Shown: positions 26,522 through 36,968, counted from the first letter of the stretch. The stretch is 64,000 nucleotides of DNA from Flavobacterium suaedae (GCF_014642915.1 NZ_BMJE01000002.1:372001-436000); one strand, 5' to 3'. The notes: a model not told the origin generated them from the sequence alone. A program made the numbers and translations.

Positions 26522-28189
26522 TTAAAACTTAGCTTTAAAACTTAAGTGTACAATAGAGTTAGAAAGTTTTATAGGCTGGTCTTTCGTACTCCCGTTAGCA
26601 TACACCAAATTGAATAATCCGTTTTTGGTAAGTATCCCGAAACCAAAACCAAGCCCTAAAATGTTTTCCTCTATATCTGAAGTTTTATCCTGAAAATAAC
26701 CATAGTCAGTAATAGAGTGTACATACATGCTTGGTGTTAGTTTATATCGGTACTCTGCCATTAAAGCAGAATATAAACTTGCCTGCAAACTGTTTTCATT
26801 AAAACCTCTAAAAGAGTTAATACCCCCAAACCGGTGTAACTCATTAATAATATAGGAGTCACTTTTCAGGTAGTACGTTTCGTTTTTAATAGTAATGATG
26901 TTTTCTTTATTTAAATATATATTATGAGAGATGTCCGCCTGTATAAAGTATTGTTTTAAAGAATTGGTATCAGTATCCCTGCTTCCCAATCCACCCTTTA
27001 TAATAGCTTTTGTTTTTTCAGGAAAAAGAAAGTCGTTAAAAGAATAGCCTGTAAACTCATAAGTAGAAGTCCAGAATGTATTAGTGTAATCACTAATTGT
27101 ACTGTTGTTTAGATTTTGAATATCGGTAGACTCTGTTTGACGATAACCTAAATATAATTTTGAGTTATAATTAAAGTAGTACCCTACATTTAAATCGGTA
27201 ATTGTAGTTTGAAAAGTACTGTCCTGTTTAAAAATGTTTAAACTACCTTTTATACCTATCGGGGTTTTAAATATATAAGGCAATTCAAGAGAAGTGTCAA
27301 AAGTAGTTTGTTCTTCTCCGTTATTTTTCCAATATAAATTAAATCGCTCACCGGAGTTTAATACATTAACCAGTAACAGTTCCAAGTAACCATTAAAGCG
27401 AACACTTCCACTATTGTCATCATTACTAAAACCTATAAAGCCATCAAAAACATTTGGCTTTGCCTTTTCAAGATATACATATACTTTAGTGGAGTCTTCT
27501 TTAAAAAGTATTTCAGGATATTTTATTTGGCTAACAAAAGGTATAGCATTAAAATCCCTGTATACCCTTTGTAGGTTATCTTTATTAAAAACACGTTTCC
27601 TGTATTTTTTTACAATGCTTCGTTTTATCCCTTCGGGGAATTTTTCGTAGCCTTCTATTATAAGTCCGTCCAGTTTCCGCTTTTTCTCAATACTTATGTT
27701 TAAGGAAGCGTTTAAAGTGTTTCCTTTTTTAGAATAGTCGCTCAGCTGTAGGCTACTTAAAGAATAACCTTTCTTTTCCAGCAAGGCTACGTTGTTTTTC
27801 ATAAAACTTTCTACTTCTGCTATAGGCAGCTTTAAAGTGTCATTGCTTATATTCAGTAGTTCCTTTTCCTGAGAGGCTAAGTTTTGCGTGTTTATGTTTA
27901 TAAGTTCTGTTTTACTACCAATTGAAAAAGTATATATAAATAAGGAGTCATTAGCTTTACTATGAGATAATAATTTATTCTCCAAATACCCTCTTTTCAA
28001 TAGTAATTCAGATATTTGCCCCGCTTCATCAGCTACTGATTTAGCATTTTCGTGTACCTTATTATAAGGTATAGAATCTATAACCTTATTTTCAGATTCA
28101 GTAAGCCCTTCTGCTTTTAAGTAAAATGATTGCGCATTTACTACAAAAGAGATTATGAAAAGTAAAAATGTGACAAGGGTATTTTTCAA
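26522..28189 (-). CDS. Omp85/BamA-like outer-membrane barrel protein
   Basis: The 555-residue protein has a signal peptide (KNTLVTFLLFIISFVVNA, then Q). POTRA-like segments follow (about 20-240, IEGYEKFPEGIKRSIVKK), then a 16-strand-type beta barrel (about 250-555). It carries the Omp85 loop-6 motif R461-G-F463 within NSFRGFNEN and ends with an aromatic residue (HLSFKAKF). It is shorter than BamA (about 800 residues) and lies alone, so it is a BamA/TamA relative of unknown cargo, not the essential BamA. I start at TTG 28189. An ATG at 28234 exists, but the sequence between holds the promoter box TATTTTTG and would put 15 odd residues before the signal peptide. Confidence 0.78.
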   Translation of the reverse strand: MKNTLVTFLLFIISFVVNAQSFYLKAEGLTESENKVIDSIPYNKVHENAKSVADEAGQISELLLKRGYLENKLLSHSKANDSLFIYTFSIGSKTELININTQNLASQEKELLNISNDTLKLPIAEVESFMKNNVALLEKKGYSLSSLQLSDYSKKGNTLNASLNISIEKKRKLDGLIIEGYEKFPEGIKRSIVKKYRKRVFNKDNLQRVYRDFNAIPFVSQIKYPEILFKEDSTKVYVYLEKAKPNVFDGFIGFSNDDNSGSVRFNGYLELLLVNVLNSGERFNLYWKNNGEEQTTFDTSLELPYIFKTPIGIKGSLNIFKQDSTFQTTITDLNVGYYFNYNSKLYLGYRQTESTDIQNLNNSTISDYTNTFWTSTYEFTGYSFNDFLFPEKTKAIIKGGLGSRDTDTNSLKQYFIQADISHNIYLNKENIITIKNETYYLKSDSYIINELHRFGGINSFRGFNENSLQASLYSALMAEYRYKLTPSMYVHSITDYGYFQDKTSDIEENILGLGFGFGILTKNGLFNLVYANGSTKDQPIKLSNSIVHLSFKAKF

Positions 28190-28220
28190 TGTAAATTGAC
28201 AATTAGGAGTAAAAGTAACG

Positions 28221-28228
28221 CAAAAATA
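28221..28228 (-). promoter_or_regulatory. -7 element of the Omp85-like gene
   Basis: TATTTTTG on the minus strand matches TAnnTTTG and lies 31 bp before the TTG start at 28189. No TTG -33 element is obvious at 17-23 bp. It is back-to-back with the rpsL promoter. Confidence 0.45.
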
Positions 28229-28289
28229 TCTCAAAAAATATAAAGGGCGTTTTTTACTCGGAATTCGTTTGAAAATTAATAGGTTAAGA

Positions 28290-28320
28290 TTTGTTTTATT
28301 AATTATAATTCCTACATTTG
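28290..28320 (+). promoter_or_regulatory. promoter of the ribosomal superoperon (rpsL)
   Basis: TTTG (28290-28293), 19 bp and TACATTTG (28313-28320) form the best consensus Bacteroidota promoter in the window. Transcription from here gives a leader of about 50 nt before rpsL. Confidence 0.8.
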
Positions 28321-28323
28321 CAG

Positions 28324-28345
28324 CCCCGGAAAAAGCGGGTTTTTT
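28324..28345 (+). promoter_or_regulatory. leader hairpin with T run before rpsL, possible attenuator
   Basis: CCCG (28325-28328) pairs with CGGG (28336-28339) around a 7-nt purine-rich loop, and six T follow at once (28340-28345). The stem is short, but its place between promoter and rpsL start suits attenuation or an S12/S7-type regulatory leader. Confidence 0.4.
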
Positions 28346-28373
28346 AAATATAAGAAATTTTTTAATAATAATT

Positions 28374-28754
28374 ATGCCTACAATTCAACAATTAGTAAGA
28401 AAAGGAAGGGCCCAGATAACTAAGAAGAGTAAATCGGCTGCTTTGGATTCTTGTCCTCAAAGAAGAGGGGTATGTACACGTGTATACACTACTACACCTA
28501 AGAAACCGAATTCTGCAATGCGTAAAGTTGCAAGGGTTCGTTTAACAAACGGTAACGAAGTGAATGCATACATACCTGGAGAAGGACATAACCTACAAGA
28601 GCACTCGATAGTATTAGTTAGGGGTGGAAGGGTAAAAGATTTACCAGGTGTTAGATACCACATTGTTCGTGGTGCTCTGGATACTGCCGGTGTAAGCGGA
28701 AGGTTACAGAGAAGATCTAAGTACGGTGCAAAACGCCCTAAAGACAAAAAGTAA
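28374..28754 (+). CDS. rpsL: 30S ribosomal protein S12
   Basis: The 126-residue decoding-centre protein has the S12 signatures [19 protein letters not shown] and [17 protein letters not shown]. The lysines in KKPNSA and GRVKDLPG are those usually altered in streptomycin resistance; both keep the wild-type residue here. The ATG at 28374 gives the standard [11 protein letters not shown]; a start at 28269 would swallow the promoter and leader hairpin. It is the first gene of the superoperon. Confidence 0.98.
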   Translation: MPTIQQLVRKGRAQITKKSKSAALDSCPQRRGVCTRVYTTTPKKPNSAMRKVARVRLTNGNEVNAYIPGEGHNLQEHSIVLVRGGRVKDLPGVRYHIVRGALDTAGVSGRLQRRSKYGAKRPKDKK

Positions 28755-28780
28755 TTTTAAAGAGTTTTTAAACAGAAGAC

Positions 28781-29257
28781 ATGAGAAAAAGACAGGCTAA
28801 AAAAAGACCACTTTTACCAGACCCGAGGTTTAACGACCAGCTTGTAACGCGTTTTGTAAATAACTTAATGTGGGATGGTAAAAAATCAACTGCTTTTAAA
28901 GTGTTTTATGATGCTATTGACATTGTAAACGAGAAAAAGCAAGACGAAGAAAAATCAGCGCTTGAAATGTGGAAAGATGCCTTAACTAACGTTATGCCGC
29001 ACGTGGAGGTGAGAAGCCGACGAGTAGGTGGTGCTACTTTCCAGATACCAATGCAGATTAGACCCGATAGAAAAATCTCCATGGCTATGAAATGGTTGAT
29101 ACTTTATGCGAGAAAGAGAAATGAGAAATCTATGGCTCAAAGACTGGCTTCAGAAATTTTAGCAGCAGCTAAAGAAGAAGGAGCAGCTGTTAAGAAGAGA
29201 ATGGATACTCATAAAATGGCAGAGGCTAACAAAGCATTCTCTCACTTTAGATTCTAA
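28781..29257 (+). CDS. rpsG: 30S ribosomal protein S7
   Basis: This 158-residue primary 16S rRNA-binding protein nucleates the 30S head. The N-terminal [17 protein letters not shown] and central [12 protein letters not shown] are typical of S7. It lies 26 bp after rpsL and 21 bp before fusA, as in the classical str operon. Confidence 0.98.
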   Translation: MRKRQAKKRPLLPDPRFNDQLVTRFVNNLMWDGKKSTAFKVFYDAIDIVNEKKQDEEKSALEMWKDALTNVMPHVEVRSRRVGGATFQIPMQIRPDRKISMAMKWLILYARKRNEKSMAQRLASEILAAAKEEGAAVKKRMDTHKMAEANKAFSHFRF

Positions 29258-29278
29258 AACATAAAGAAATAAATTAAA

Positions 29279-31414
29279 ATGGCAAGAGATTTAAAATACA
29301 CAAGAAATATAGGGATTGCTGCTCACATTGACGCAGGTAAGACTACGACAACTGAGCGTATCCTTTTCTATACCGGTATGTCTCACAAGATAGGTGAGGT
29401 TCACGACGGTGCTGCTACCATGGACTGGATGGAGCAGGAGCAGGAAAGAGGTATTACTATTACTTCTGCTGCTACAACTTGTACGTGGAACTTCCCGATG
29501 GAGCAGGGGCAGATATTACCTGAATCTAAACCATACCACTTTAACATTATCGATACTCCGGGACACGTTGACTTTACAGTTGAGGTAAACCGTTCGTTAA
29601 GAGTGTTAGATGGTCTTGTATTCTTATTTAGTGCTGTTGATGGCGTTGAGCCACAATCAGAAACTAACTGGAGACTTGCGGATAACTACAAGGTGCCTCG
29701 TATGGGGTTTGTTAACAAAATGGACCGTCAGGGTTCTAACTTCCTTGCAGTATGTCAGCAGGTGAAAGACATGCTTAAGTCAAACGCTGTGCCTATCGTT
29801 CTTCCTATAGGAGACGAGGCTGACTTTACAGGTGTGGTTGATTTAATTAAAAACCAGGCAATAGTATGGCATGATGATAATTTCGGATCTACATTTGATG
29901 TTGTGCCAATTCCTGAAGACCTTGCAGATGAAGCTAAGCAATTAAGAGCTCAGCTTATCGAAGAAGTTGCTGCTTATGATGAAAATCTTCTTGAGAAATT
30001 CATGGAGGATGAAGATTCTATAACAGAAGAAGAAATCAACAACGCATTACGTAGAGCTACGATTGATATGGCTATTATACCAATGCTTTGTGGTTCTTCA
30101 TTCAAAAATAAAGGAGTTCAGTTCATGCTGGATTCTGTTTGTAAATTCCTTCCTTCGCCACTTGATAAAGAAGCGATTGATGGTATTAACCCTGATACAG
30201 AAGAGCCTATTTCTCGTAAGCCTTCTGTAGAAGAGCCGTTTGCTGCTCTTGCATTTAAAATTGCTACTGACCCTTATGTTGGTCGTTTAGCATTCTTTAG
30301 AGCATATTCTGGTCGTCTTGATGCGGGCTCTTATGTTCTTAATACCCGTTCAGGTAATAAAGAGCGTATATCTCGTATCTATCAGATGCACTCAAATAAA
30401 CAAAACCCAATTGAATTTATTGAAGCTGGGGATATTGGAGCTGCTGTTGGTTTTAAAGATATTAAAACGGGAGATACTCTTTGTAATGAGAAGCACCCGA
30501 TAGTTCTTGAAAGTATGGTGTTCCCTGATCCGGTAATCGGTATCGCTATTGAGCCTAAAACTAAGGCGGATGTAGATAAAATGGGTATGGCGCTTGCTAA
30601 ACTTGCAGAAGAGGATCCTACGTTTACAGTAAGAACTGACCATGCTTCCGGGCAAACTATTATCTCAGGTATGGGTGAGCTTCACTTAGATATACTTGTA
30701 GATCGTCTTAAACGTGAGTTTAAGGTAGAGGTTAACCAAGGTGAGCCACAAGTTGAGTACAAAGAAGCTGTTACACGTTCTGCTGATCATAGAGAAGTTT
30801 ATAAGAAACAGTCTGGTGGTCGTGGTAAGTTTGCGGATATTGTATTTAAGATTGAGCCTGCTCAAGATGTAGATGGTAAGCCTGCTGTAGGACTTCAGTT
30901 TGTAAATGAAGTAAAAGGTGGTAATGTTCCTAAGGAATTTATCCCTGCAGTAGAAAAAGGTTTCAGAGATGCTATGAAATCAGGGCCTTTAGCTGGTTAC
31001 GAAGTGGATAGCTTAAGAGTTACTTTATCAGATGGATCTTTCCACCCTGTGGATTCGGATGCACTTTCATTCGAATTGGCTGCTAAAATGGGTTACAAAG
31101 CTGCTGCTAAGGCTGCCGGTGCTGTAATTCTTGAGCCAATTATGAAGTTAGAAGTGTTAACGCCGGAAGAAAACATGGGTGATATTGTTGGTGACCTTAA
31201 CAGAAGAAGAGGTCAGATAAACAGTATGGATGACAGATCAGGTTCTAAAGTAGTTAAAGCAGAAGTTCCACTTTCGGAAATGTTTGGTTATGTAACTACA
31301 TTAAGAACGTTATCTTCAGGTAGAGCAACTTCTACAATGGAGTTCTCTCACTATGCTGAAACACCTTCTAATATTGCTGAAGAGGTGATTAAAAAAGCTA
31401 TCGGAAACGCTTAA
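29279..31414 (+). CDS. fusA: Translation elongation factor G
   Basis: This 711-residue GTPase drives ribosomal translocation. The G-domain motifs are [23 protein letters not shown] and NKMD, followed by the EF-G domains II-V ([19 protein letters not shown] in domain [11 protein letters not shown] in domain IV). Length is that of a canonical translocating EF-G. No tuf gene follows; rpsJ begins 11 bp downstream. Confidence 0.98.
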   Translation: MARDLKYTRNIGIAAHIDAGKTTTTERILFYTGMSHKIGEVHDGAATMDWMEQEQERGITITSAATTCTWNFPMEQGQILPESKPYHFNIIDTPGHVDFTVEVNRSLRVLDGLVFLFSAVDGVEPQSETNWRLADNYKVPRMGFVNKMDRQGSNFLAVCQQVKDMLKSNAVPIVLPIGDEADFTGVVDLIKNQAIVWHDDNFGSTFDVVPIPEDLADEAKQLRAQLIEEVAAYDENLLEKFMEDEDSITEEEINNALRRATIDMAIIPMLCGSSFKNKGVQFMLDSVCKFLPSPLDKEAIDGINPDTEEPISRKPSVEEPFAALAFKIATDPYVGRLAFFRAYSGRLDAGSYVLNTRSGNKERISRIYQMHSNKQNPIEFIEAGDIGAAVGFKDIKTGDTLCNEKHPIVLESMVFPDPVIGIAIEPKTKADVDKMGMALAKLAEEDPTFTVRTDHASGQTIISGMGELHLDILVDRLKREFKVEVNQGEPQVEYKEAVTRSADHREVYKKQSGGRGKFADIVFKIEPAQDVDGKPAVGLQFVNEVKGGNVPKEFIPAVEKGFRDAMKSGPLAGYEVDSLRVTLSDGSFHPVDSDALSFELAAKMGYKAAAKAAGAVILEPIMKLEVLTPEENMGDIVGDLNRRRGQINSMDDRSGSKVVKAEVPLSEMFGYVTTLRTLSSGRATSTMEFSHYAETPSNIAEEVIKKAIGNA

Positions 31415-31425
31415 TTTAAAAGAAA

Positions 31426-31731
31426 ATGAGTCAGAAAATCAGAATAAAATTAAAATCATACGATCACAACCTTGTTGATAAATCATCAGAAAAGATCGTT
31501 AAAACAGTAAAGAGTACAGGTGCTGTAGTTACAGGTCCTATACCTTTACCTACAAACAAGAAGATTTTTACTGTATTACGTTCTCCACACGTAAACAAAA
31601 AATCAAGAGAGCAGTTTGAAGTAAGTTCATACAAAAGACTACTTGATATTTACAGTTCATCTTCAAAAACTATTGATGCACTAATGAAGTTAGAACTTCC
31701 TAGTGGTGTTGAAGTAGAAATAAAAGTGTGA
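31426..31731 (+). CDS. rpsJ: 30S ribosomal protein S10
   Basis: The 101-residue 30S head protein carries the S10 signature [15 protein letters not shown] and [33 protein letters not shown]10 also serves as NusE in antitermination complexes. It closes the str part of the superoperon, and a 109-bp gap with a long hairpin separates it from rplC. Confidence 0.98.
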   Translation: MSQKIRIKLKSYDHNLVDKSSEKIVKTVKSTGAVVTGPIPLPTNKKIFTVLRSPHVNKKSREQFEVSSYKRLLDIYSSSSKTIDALMKLELPSGVEVEIKV

Positions 31732-31738
31732 TAATATA

Positions 31739-31796
31739 AGAATAGAGTATAAAAGGATTGAGTATTGGGGGAACTCTTTACTCAATTCTTTATTCT
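31739..31796 (+). promoter_or_regulatory. long RNA hairpin between rpsJ and rplC
   Basis: AAAGGATTGAGTA (31752-31764) pairs with TACTCAATTCTTT (31779-31791) over 13 bp with one G-U pair, around a 14-nt loop TTGGGGGAACTCTT. After a bulge, AGAAT (31739-31743) pairs with ATTCT (31792-31796). No T run follows, so it is not a normal terminator. A regulatory leader for the rplC-rplD genes or an RNA-processing site is possible. Confidence 0.5.
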
Positions 31797-31840
31797 CATA
31801 TCTATAAGAAATTTATTTTTTTTAATTAATAATTATATAT

Positions 31841-32458
31841 ATGTCTGGGTTAATTGGTAGAAAAATTGGCATGACCAGTATTTTTGATGAGAACGGTAAA
31901 AATATACCGTGTACAGTAATCGAAGCTGGTCCATGTGTAGTTACCCAAGTCAGAACCAATGAGGTTGACGGGTATAAAGCGTTGCAACTTGGTTTCGATG
32001 ACAAAGCAGAAAAGCATGTAGGTAAAGCGGCTGAAGGTCACTTTAAAAAAGCAGGTACTTCTGGTAAAAAGAGAGTCGTTGAATTCAAGTATTTTGAAGA
32101 AGAACATAACTTAGGTGATGTTTTAACTGTAGATCTTTTCAAAGAAGGAGAATTTGTAGATGTACAAGGAGTATCTAAAGGAAAAGGTTTCCAGGGTGTT
32201 GTAAAACGTCATGGCTTTGGTGGTGTAGGTCAAGCTACTCACGGTCAGCATAACCGTTTAAGAGCGCCTGGTTCTATTGGTGCGTCATCTTACCCTTCAA
32301 GAGTATTTAAAGGTATGCGTATGGCAGGTAGAACAGGAGGAGAAAATGTAACAGTACAAAACCTTACAGTTTTAAAAGTGGTGGCAGAGAAAAACCTTCT
32401 TGTAGTTAAAGGTGCTGTGCCGGGCCATAAAAACTCGTATGTAATCATTCAGAAGTAA
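31841..32458 (+). CDS. rplC: 50S ribosomal protein L3
   Basis: The 205-residue protein is an early 50S assembly protein near the peptidyl-transferase centre. [19 protein letters not shown] is the standard N-terminus, and the central loop [19 protein letters not shown] includes the glutamine that is methylated in some bacteria. It is the first gene after the hairpin-bearing gap and overlaps rplD by one base. Confidence 0.98.
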   Translation: MSGLIGRKIGMTSIFDENGKNIPCTVIEAGPCVVTQVRTNEVDGYKALQLGFDDKAEKHVGKAAEGHFKKAGTSGKKRVVEFKYFEEEHNLGDVLTVDLFKEGEFVDVQGVSKGKGFQGVVKRHGFGGVGQATHGQHNRLRAPGSIGASSYPSRVFKGMRMAGRTGGENVTVQNLTVLKVVAEKNLLVVKGAVPGHKNSYVIIQK

Positions 32459-33087
32459 TGGAAGTAAAAGTATTAGATATCAACGGAAAAGAAACTGGCA
32501 GAACGGTTAACCTTTCTGATTCAGTATTTGCAATAGAGCCTAACAAGCATGCTGTATACCTTGATGTTAAGCAGTATCTTGCAAACCAAAGACAAGGTAC
32601 TCATAAAGCTAAAGAAAGAGCTGAAATAACAGGAAGTACTCGTAAGATAAAGAAACAAAAGGGTACAGGTACAGCACGTGCCGGTAGTATAAAAAGCCCA
32701 TTGTTTAAGGGTGGGGGTACTGTTTTTGGTCCTAGACCAAGAAGTTACTCTTTCAAACTTAACAAAAGTCTTAAGCGTTTAGCCAGAAAAACAGCGCTTA
32801 CTTTAAAGGCGAAAGATTCTAATTTAGTGATTGTAGAAGATTTTAATTTTGATACCCCAAGTACTAAAAATTTCATTAATGTTTTGAAAGCTTTAGGGTT
32901 AGATAATAAAAAATCGCTATTTGTGTTGGGTGGTTCAAATAAAAACGTATATTTGTCGTCACGCAATTTAAAATCCTCTAGTGTTGTAACTGCTTCAGAT
33001 TTAAACACTTACGCTTTAATGAAAGCGGATAGTTTAGTGCTTACTGAAGGTTCTGTAGAGGGAATTGTAGAAAATTTAAGCAAATAA
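32458..33087 (+). CDS. rplD: 50S ribosomal protein L4
   Basis: The 209-residue protein lines the exit tunnel; the tunnel loop region KKQKGTGTARAGSIKSPLFKG is clear. In enterobacteria L4 also represses its own S10 operon through a leader hairpin, which makes the hairpin upstream of rplC worth noting. It starts in TAATG at the end of rplC. Confidence 0.97.
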   Translation: MEVKVLDINGKETGRTVNLSDSVFAIEPNKHAVYLDVKQYLANQRQGTHKAKERAEITGSTRKIKKQKGTGTARAGSIKSPLFKGGGTVFGPRPRSYSFKLNKSLKRLARKTALTLKAKDSNLVIVEDFNFDTPSTKNFINVLKALGLDNKKSLFVLGGSNKNVYLSSRNLKSSSVVTASDLNTYALMKADSLVLTEGSVEGIVENLSK

Positions 33088-33095
33088 CATAAGTT

Positions 33096-33386
33096 ATGAG
33101 TATTATAATTAAGCCTATCATCACTGAAAAAATGACCAAAGACGGAGAGATTTTTAACCGTTTTGGTTTTGTTGTTGATAAAAAAGCAAACAAAATCCAG
33201 ATAAAAAATGCTGTTGAGGCTGCTTATGGGGTTTCGGTTGTTGATGTTAACACAATGAATTACAGAGCTGATAGATCTGTTAAATACACTAAGAGTGGTT
33301 TAATATCAGGAAAAACAAGTGCTTATAAAAAAGCAGTTGTTCAGGTACAGGAAGGTGAAACAATAGATTTTTATAATAATATCTAA
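33096..33386 (+). CDS. rplW: 50S ribosomal protein L23
   Basis: The 96-residue protein sits at the tunnel exit, where it contacts SRP and trigger factor. IIIKPIITEKMTKDGE at the N-terminus and FVVDKKANKIQIKNAVE are typical of L23. It lies 8 bp after rplD and 6 bp before rplB. Confidence 0.97.
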   Translation: MSIIIKPIITEKMTKDGEIFNRFGFVVDKKANKIQIKNAVEAAYGVSVVDVNTMNYRADRSVKYTKSGLISGKTSAYKKAVVQVQEGETIDFYNNI

Positions 33387-33392
33387 TAGAAA

Positions 33393-34217
33393 ATGTCAGT
33401 TAGAAAATTAAAACCTATTACCCCGGGTCAGCGTTTTAGAGTTGTAAATAGCTTTGACACTATTACAACTGATAAGCCGGAGCGTTCATTACTCGCACCG
33501 AAAAAAAACTCAGGAGGTAGAAATAGTCAAGGAAAAATGACCATGCGTTATGTAGGCGGTGGTCACAAGAAAAGGTATCGTATCGTTGATTTTAAAAGAG
33601 CTAAAACAGGTGTTGAGGCTACTGTTAAAACAATTGAATATGATCCAAACCGTTCAGCGTTTATTTCTCTTGTAGAGTATGCTGATGGTGAAAAAACTTA
33701 CATTGTAGCTCAAAACGGGTTACAAGTAGGTCAAACTGTAGTTTCAGGAGAGGATGCAATGCCGGAAATCGGTAATGCTTTACCTTTAAGTAAAATTCCT
33801 TTGGGAACTGTTATATCTTGTATTGAGCTACGTCCTGGTCAAGGTGCTGTAATTGCACGTAGTGCCGGTACTTTTGCTCAGTTAATGGCGAGAGACGGTA
33901 AGTATGCTACAATTAAAATGCCTTCTGGAGAAACAAGGTTAATCCTTTTAACATGTAAGGCTACAATTGGTGCAGTGTCTAACTCAGATCATCAGTTAGT
34001 AGTATCTGGTAAAGCAGGTAGATCTAGATGGTTAGGTAGAAGACCAAGAACAAGACCAGTAGCGATGAACCCGATAGATCACCCAATGGGTGGTGGTGAA
34101 GGACGTTCTACAGGTGGTCACCCACGCTCTAGAAAAGGTCTTCCGGCTAAAGGTTACAGGACTCGTTCTAAAGTTAACCCGAGTAATAAGTATATTATAG
34201 AACGTAGAAAAAAATAA
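33393..34217 (+). CDS. rplB: 50S ribosomal protein L2
   Basis: This 274-residue protein of the peptidyl-transferase region has the conserved [20 protein letters not shown] and C-terminal [15 protein letters not shown], which includes the histidine implicated in activity. Order (rplW-rplB-rpsS) and length are canonical. Confidence 0.98.
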   Translation: MSVRKLKPITPGQRFRVVNSFDTITTDKPERSLLAPKKNSGGRNSQGKMTMRYVGGGHKKRYRIVDFKRAKTGVEATVKTIEYDPNRSAFISLVEYADGEKTYIVAQNGLQVGQTVVSGEDAMPEIGNALPLSKIPLGTVISCIELRPGQGAVIARSAGTFAQLMARDGKYATIKMPSGETRLILLTCKATIGAVSNSDHQLVVSGKAGRSRWLGRRPRTRPVAMNPIDHPMGGGEGRSTGGHPRSRKGLPAKGYRTRSKVNPSNKYIIERRKK

Positions 34218-34228
34218 TTGATTAAGAT

Positions 34229-34507
34229 ATGGCACGTTCATTAAAAAAAGGACCTTACGTTCACTATAAATTAGAGAAAAAAGTTCAAGAAAATGTAGAG
34301 AAGGGTAATAAATCAGTTGTTAAGACTTGGTCTCGTGCATCTATGATTACCCCTGATTTTGTTGGGCAGACTATTGCAGTACATAACGGACGCCAGTTTG
34401 TTCCTGTATATGTTACTGAGAATATGGTAGGTCATAAACTAGGAGAATTTTCACCAACAAGATCTTTTAGAGGTCACGCAGGTGCAAAAAATAAAGGTAA
34501 AAAATAA
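34229..34507 (+). CDS. rpsS: 30S ribosomal protein S19
   Basis: The 92-residue 30S head protein, partner of S13, shows [19 protein letters not shown] and the conserved [20 protein letters not shown] and [14 protein letters not shown]. It is in canonical S10-operon position. Confidence 0.98.
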   Translation: MARSLKKGPYVHYKLEKKVQENVEKGNKSVVKTWSRASMITPDFVGQTIAVHNGRQFVPVYVTENMVGHKLGEFSPTRSFRGHAGAKNKGKK

Positions 34508-34516
34508 TAAGAAGCT

Positions 34517-34930
34517 ATGGGAGTTCGAAAAAAAGAAAGAGCGAATCAGATAAAAGAAGCTAAAAAGCATGTTGCTTTTGCTAAGCTTAATAACTGCCCA
34601 ACTTCGCCGCGTAAAATGCGTATAGTTGCAGATTTGGTAAGAGGACAAAAAGTAGAAACGGCTCTTAATATATTAAAGTTTAACAGTAAAGAGGCTTCTC
34701 GTAAACTGGAAAAACTTTTGCTTTCAGCTATTAATAACTGGCAGCAAAAGAATGCTGAAGAGAGCTTGGAAGATGCTGGTCTTTTTGTGAAAGAGATAAG
34801 AGTTGATGGTGGTGCTATGCTAAAAAGACTTAGACCAGCTCCTCAAGGTCGTGCACACAGAATTAGAAAGCGTTCTAACCACGTAACAATCGTGCTTGGA
34901 GCTATTAACAATAATACACAAAGCAATTAA
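34517..34930 (+). CDS. rplV: 50S ribosomal protein L22
   Basis: The 137-residue protein has a globular part and the long beta-hairpin that lines the exit tunnel ([19 protein letters not shown]). The N-terminus is extended compared with the 110-residue form of E. coli ([19 protein letters not shown]), as in other Bacteroidota. It lies 9 bp after rpsS. Confidence 0.97.
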   Translation: MGVRKKERANQIKEAKKHVAFAKLNNCPTSPRKMRIVADLVRGQKVETALNILKFNSKEASRKLEKLLLSAINNWQQKNAEESLEDAGLFVKEIRVDGGAMLKRLRPAPQGRAHRIRKRSNHVTIVLGAINNNTQSN

Positions 34931-34938
34931 TAAACAGT

Positions 34939-35676
34939 ATGGGACAGAAGACAAATCCAATAGGGAATCGCCTTGGTATCATAAGAGGATGGGACTCAAA
35001 CTGGTATGGTGGAAATGATTACGGTGATAAACTTGCCGAGGATCATAAAATCAGAAAGTACATCCATGCTCGTTTATCAAAAGCGAGTGTATCAAAAGTA
35101 ATTATCGAGAGAACTCTTAAGCTTGTAACCGTTACTATCACCACAGCTCGTCCTGGTATCATTATTGGTAAAGGCGGTCAGGAGGTAGACAGGCTAAAAG
35201 AAGAACTTAAGAAAATTACTGACAAGGAAGTTCAGATTAATATTTTCGAAATTAAAAGACCGGAACTTGATGCTAACCTTGTTGCAGCTAGCGTTGCTCG
35301 TCAAATTGAAAACAGAATTTCATACAGAAGAGCAATAAAAATGGCTATTGCAGCTGCAATGCGTATGAATGCAGAAGGAATCAAAATTATGATTTCTGGT
35401 CGTTTAAACGGTGCTGAAATGGCACGTTCGGAGATGTTTAAAGATGGTAGAATACCTTTGTCAACTTTCAGAGCGGACATTGATTATGCACTTGCAGAAG
35501 CACATACTACTTATGGTAGAATGGGTATAAAAGTGTGGATCATGAAAGGTGAGGTTTACGGTAAGAGAGATCTTTCTCCGTTAGTTGGTATGGATAAGAA
35601 ATCCAAATCATCAGGATCTCGAGATGGAAGACCGGGAGGTCGTGACGGTAGATCTAACCGAAGCAAAAGAAAGTAA
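34939..35676 (+). CDS. rpsC: 30S ribosomal protein S3
   Basis: The 245-residue protein forms the mRNA entry channel. [13 protein letters not shown] starts it, the KH domain carries [19 protein letters not shown], and the C-terminal domain has [18 protein letters not shown] basic Gly/Ser/Arg tail ([20 protein letters not shown]) extends the C-terminus beyond the core. Confidence 0.98.
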   Translation: MGQKTNPIGNRLGIIRGWDSNWYGGNDYGDKLAEDHKIRKYIHARLSKASVSKVIIERTLKLVTVTITTARPGIIIGKGGQEVDRLKEELKKITDKEVQINIFEIKRPELDANLVAASVARQIENRISYRRAIKMAIAAAMRMNAEGIKIMISGRLNGAEMARSEMFKDGRIPLSTFRADIDYALAEAHTTYGRMGIKVWIMKGEVYGKRDLSPLVGMDKKSKSSGSRDGRPGGRDGRSNRSKRK

Positions 35677-35697
35677 TTATTTTAAACTAAAGAAGAC

Positions 35698-36117
35698 ATG
35701 TTACAGCCGAAAAGAACAAAATACCGTAAGGTACAGAAAGGTAGAATGAAAGGAGTGTCTGGAAGAGGACACCAACTTTCTAATGGTATGTTTGGTATAA
35801 AATCTTTAGATGCGTCTTTTATTAATTCCCGTCAAATCGAGGCTGCTCGTATTGCAGCAACTCGTTATATGAAAAGGGAAGGTCAATTGTGGATTAAAAT
35901 ATTCCCGGATAAGCCTATTACTAAAAAGCCTTTAGAGGTACGTATGGGTAAAGGTAAGGGTGCAGTTGAATACTGGGCTGCAGTTGTAAAACCAGGAAGA
36001 ATTATATTTGAAGTAGGTGGAGTACCCATGGCTGTTGCTAAAGAAGCATTACGCCTTGCTGCACAAAAACTTCCTGTAAGAACTAAGTTTATTATCGCCA
36101 GAGATTTTGAGGCATAA
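35698..36117 (+). CDS. rplP: 50S ribosomal protein L16
   Basis: The 139-residue protein organises the tRNA-binding sites of the 50S subunit. [19 protein letters not shown], the [19 protein letters not shown] block and [19 protein letters not shown] are standard. It lies 21 bp after rpsC. Confidence 0.98.
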   Translation: MLQPKRTKYRKVQKGRMKGVSGRGHQLSNGMFGIKSLDASFINSRQIEAARIAATRYMKREGQLWIKIFPDKPITKKPLEVRMGKGKGAVEYWAAVVKPGRIIFEVGGVPMAVAKEALRLAAQKLPVRTKFIIARDFEA

Positions 36118-36129
36118 TTCAACGATATT

Positions 36130-36321
36130 ATGAAACAATCAGAAATAAAAGATCTATCTGCAGCTGAGTTACAAGATAAACTTGGTGAATTAAGAAAGAC
36201 ATATGCCGATCTAAAATCAGCTCACGCTATATCTCCAATAGATAACCCATTACAGATAAGAACTGTAAGAAGATCTATAGCAAGAGTAGCGACTGAGTTA
36301 AGCAAACGAGAATTGCAATAA
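36130..36321 (+). CDS. rpmC: 50S ribosomal protein L29
   Basis: The 63-residue two-helix protein at the tunnel exit has MKQSEIKDLSAAELQDKLGELRK and the C-terminal PLQIRTVRRSIARVATEL. It is in canonical rplP-rpmC-rpsQ order. Confidence 0.96.
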   Translation: MKQSEIKDLSAAELQDKLGELRKTYADLKSAHAISPIDNPLQIRTVRRSIARVATELSKRELQ

Positions 36322-36339
36322 TTGTATTCTAGCTGAAAG

Positions 36340-36597
36340 ATGGAAAAAAGAAATTTAAGAAAAGAACGTGTAGGTGTAGTAACGAGCAACAAAATGGTTA
36401 AATCCATAGTTGTATCTGAAACTAAAAAGATAAAACACCCACTATATGGTAAGTTCGTGTTAAAAACTAAGAAATATGTTGCGCACGACGAAAAAAATGA
36501 CTGCAATATTGGAGACACTGTGAGGATTATGGAAACTCGTCCTCTAAGTAAATCTAAATGTTGGAGATTAGTAGAAATCATTGAAAGAGCGAAGTAA
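36340..36597 (+). CDS. rpsQ: 30S ribosomal protein S17
   Basis: The 85-residue 16S rRNA-binding OB-fold protein has [38 protein letters not shown] and [19 protein letters not shown]. It is spaced 2 bp from rplN. Confidence 0.97.
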   Translation: MEKRNLRKERVGVVTSNKMVKSIVVSETKKIKHPLYGKFVLKTKKYVAHDEKNDCNIGDTVRIMETRPLSKSKCWRLVEIIERAK

Positions 36598-36599
36598 TT

Positions 36600-36968
36600 A
36601 TGGTACAACAGGAATCCAGATTAAAAGTAGCAGACAACACCGGGGCTAAAGAAGTTTTAGCGATCCGTGTGTTAGGAGGGACTAAGAGACGTTATGCCTC
36701 TGTTGGAGATAAAATTGTAGTTTCAGTAAAAGATGCTGCGCCTAACGGAAACGTTAAAAAGGGTACAGTTTCTACTGCAGTTGTTGTTCGTACCAGAAAA
36801 GAGGTAAGAAGAGCGGATGGCTCATACATCAGATTTGATGACAATGCTTGTGTATTGTTAAATGCAGCTGGTGAAATGAGAGGAACTCGTGTTTTCGGTC
36901 CTGTAGCAAGAGAACTTCGTGAAAAACAATTCATGAAAATTGTATCATTAGCACCTGAAGTGCTTTAA
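36600..36968 (+). CDS. rplN: 50S ribosomal protein L14
   Basis: The 122-residue protein forms inter-subunit bridges with 16S rRNA and is the docking site of RsfS. The conserved start [19 protein letters not shown] and the end [20 protein letters not shown] are present. Length equals the family norm. Confidence 0.98.
   Translation: MVQQESRLKVADNTGAKEVLAIRVLGGTKRRYASVGDKIVVSVKDAAPNGNVKKGTVSTAVVVRTRKEVRRADGSYIRFDDNACVLLNAAGEMRGTRVFGPVARELREKQFMKIVSLAPEVL

Noticed and set aside
28269..28373. N-terminal extension of rpsL
   Set aside because: The extension includes the consensus promoter and leader hairpin and is not found in S12.
31739..31796. rpsJ-rplC hairpin read as a terminator
   Set aside because: No T run follows the stem, and ending transcription here would split an essential operon without a new promoter being visible.
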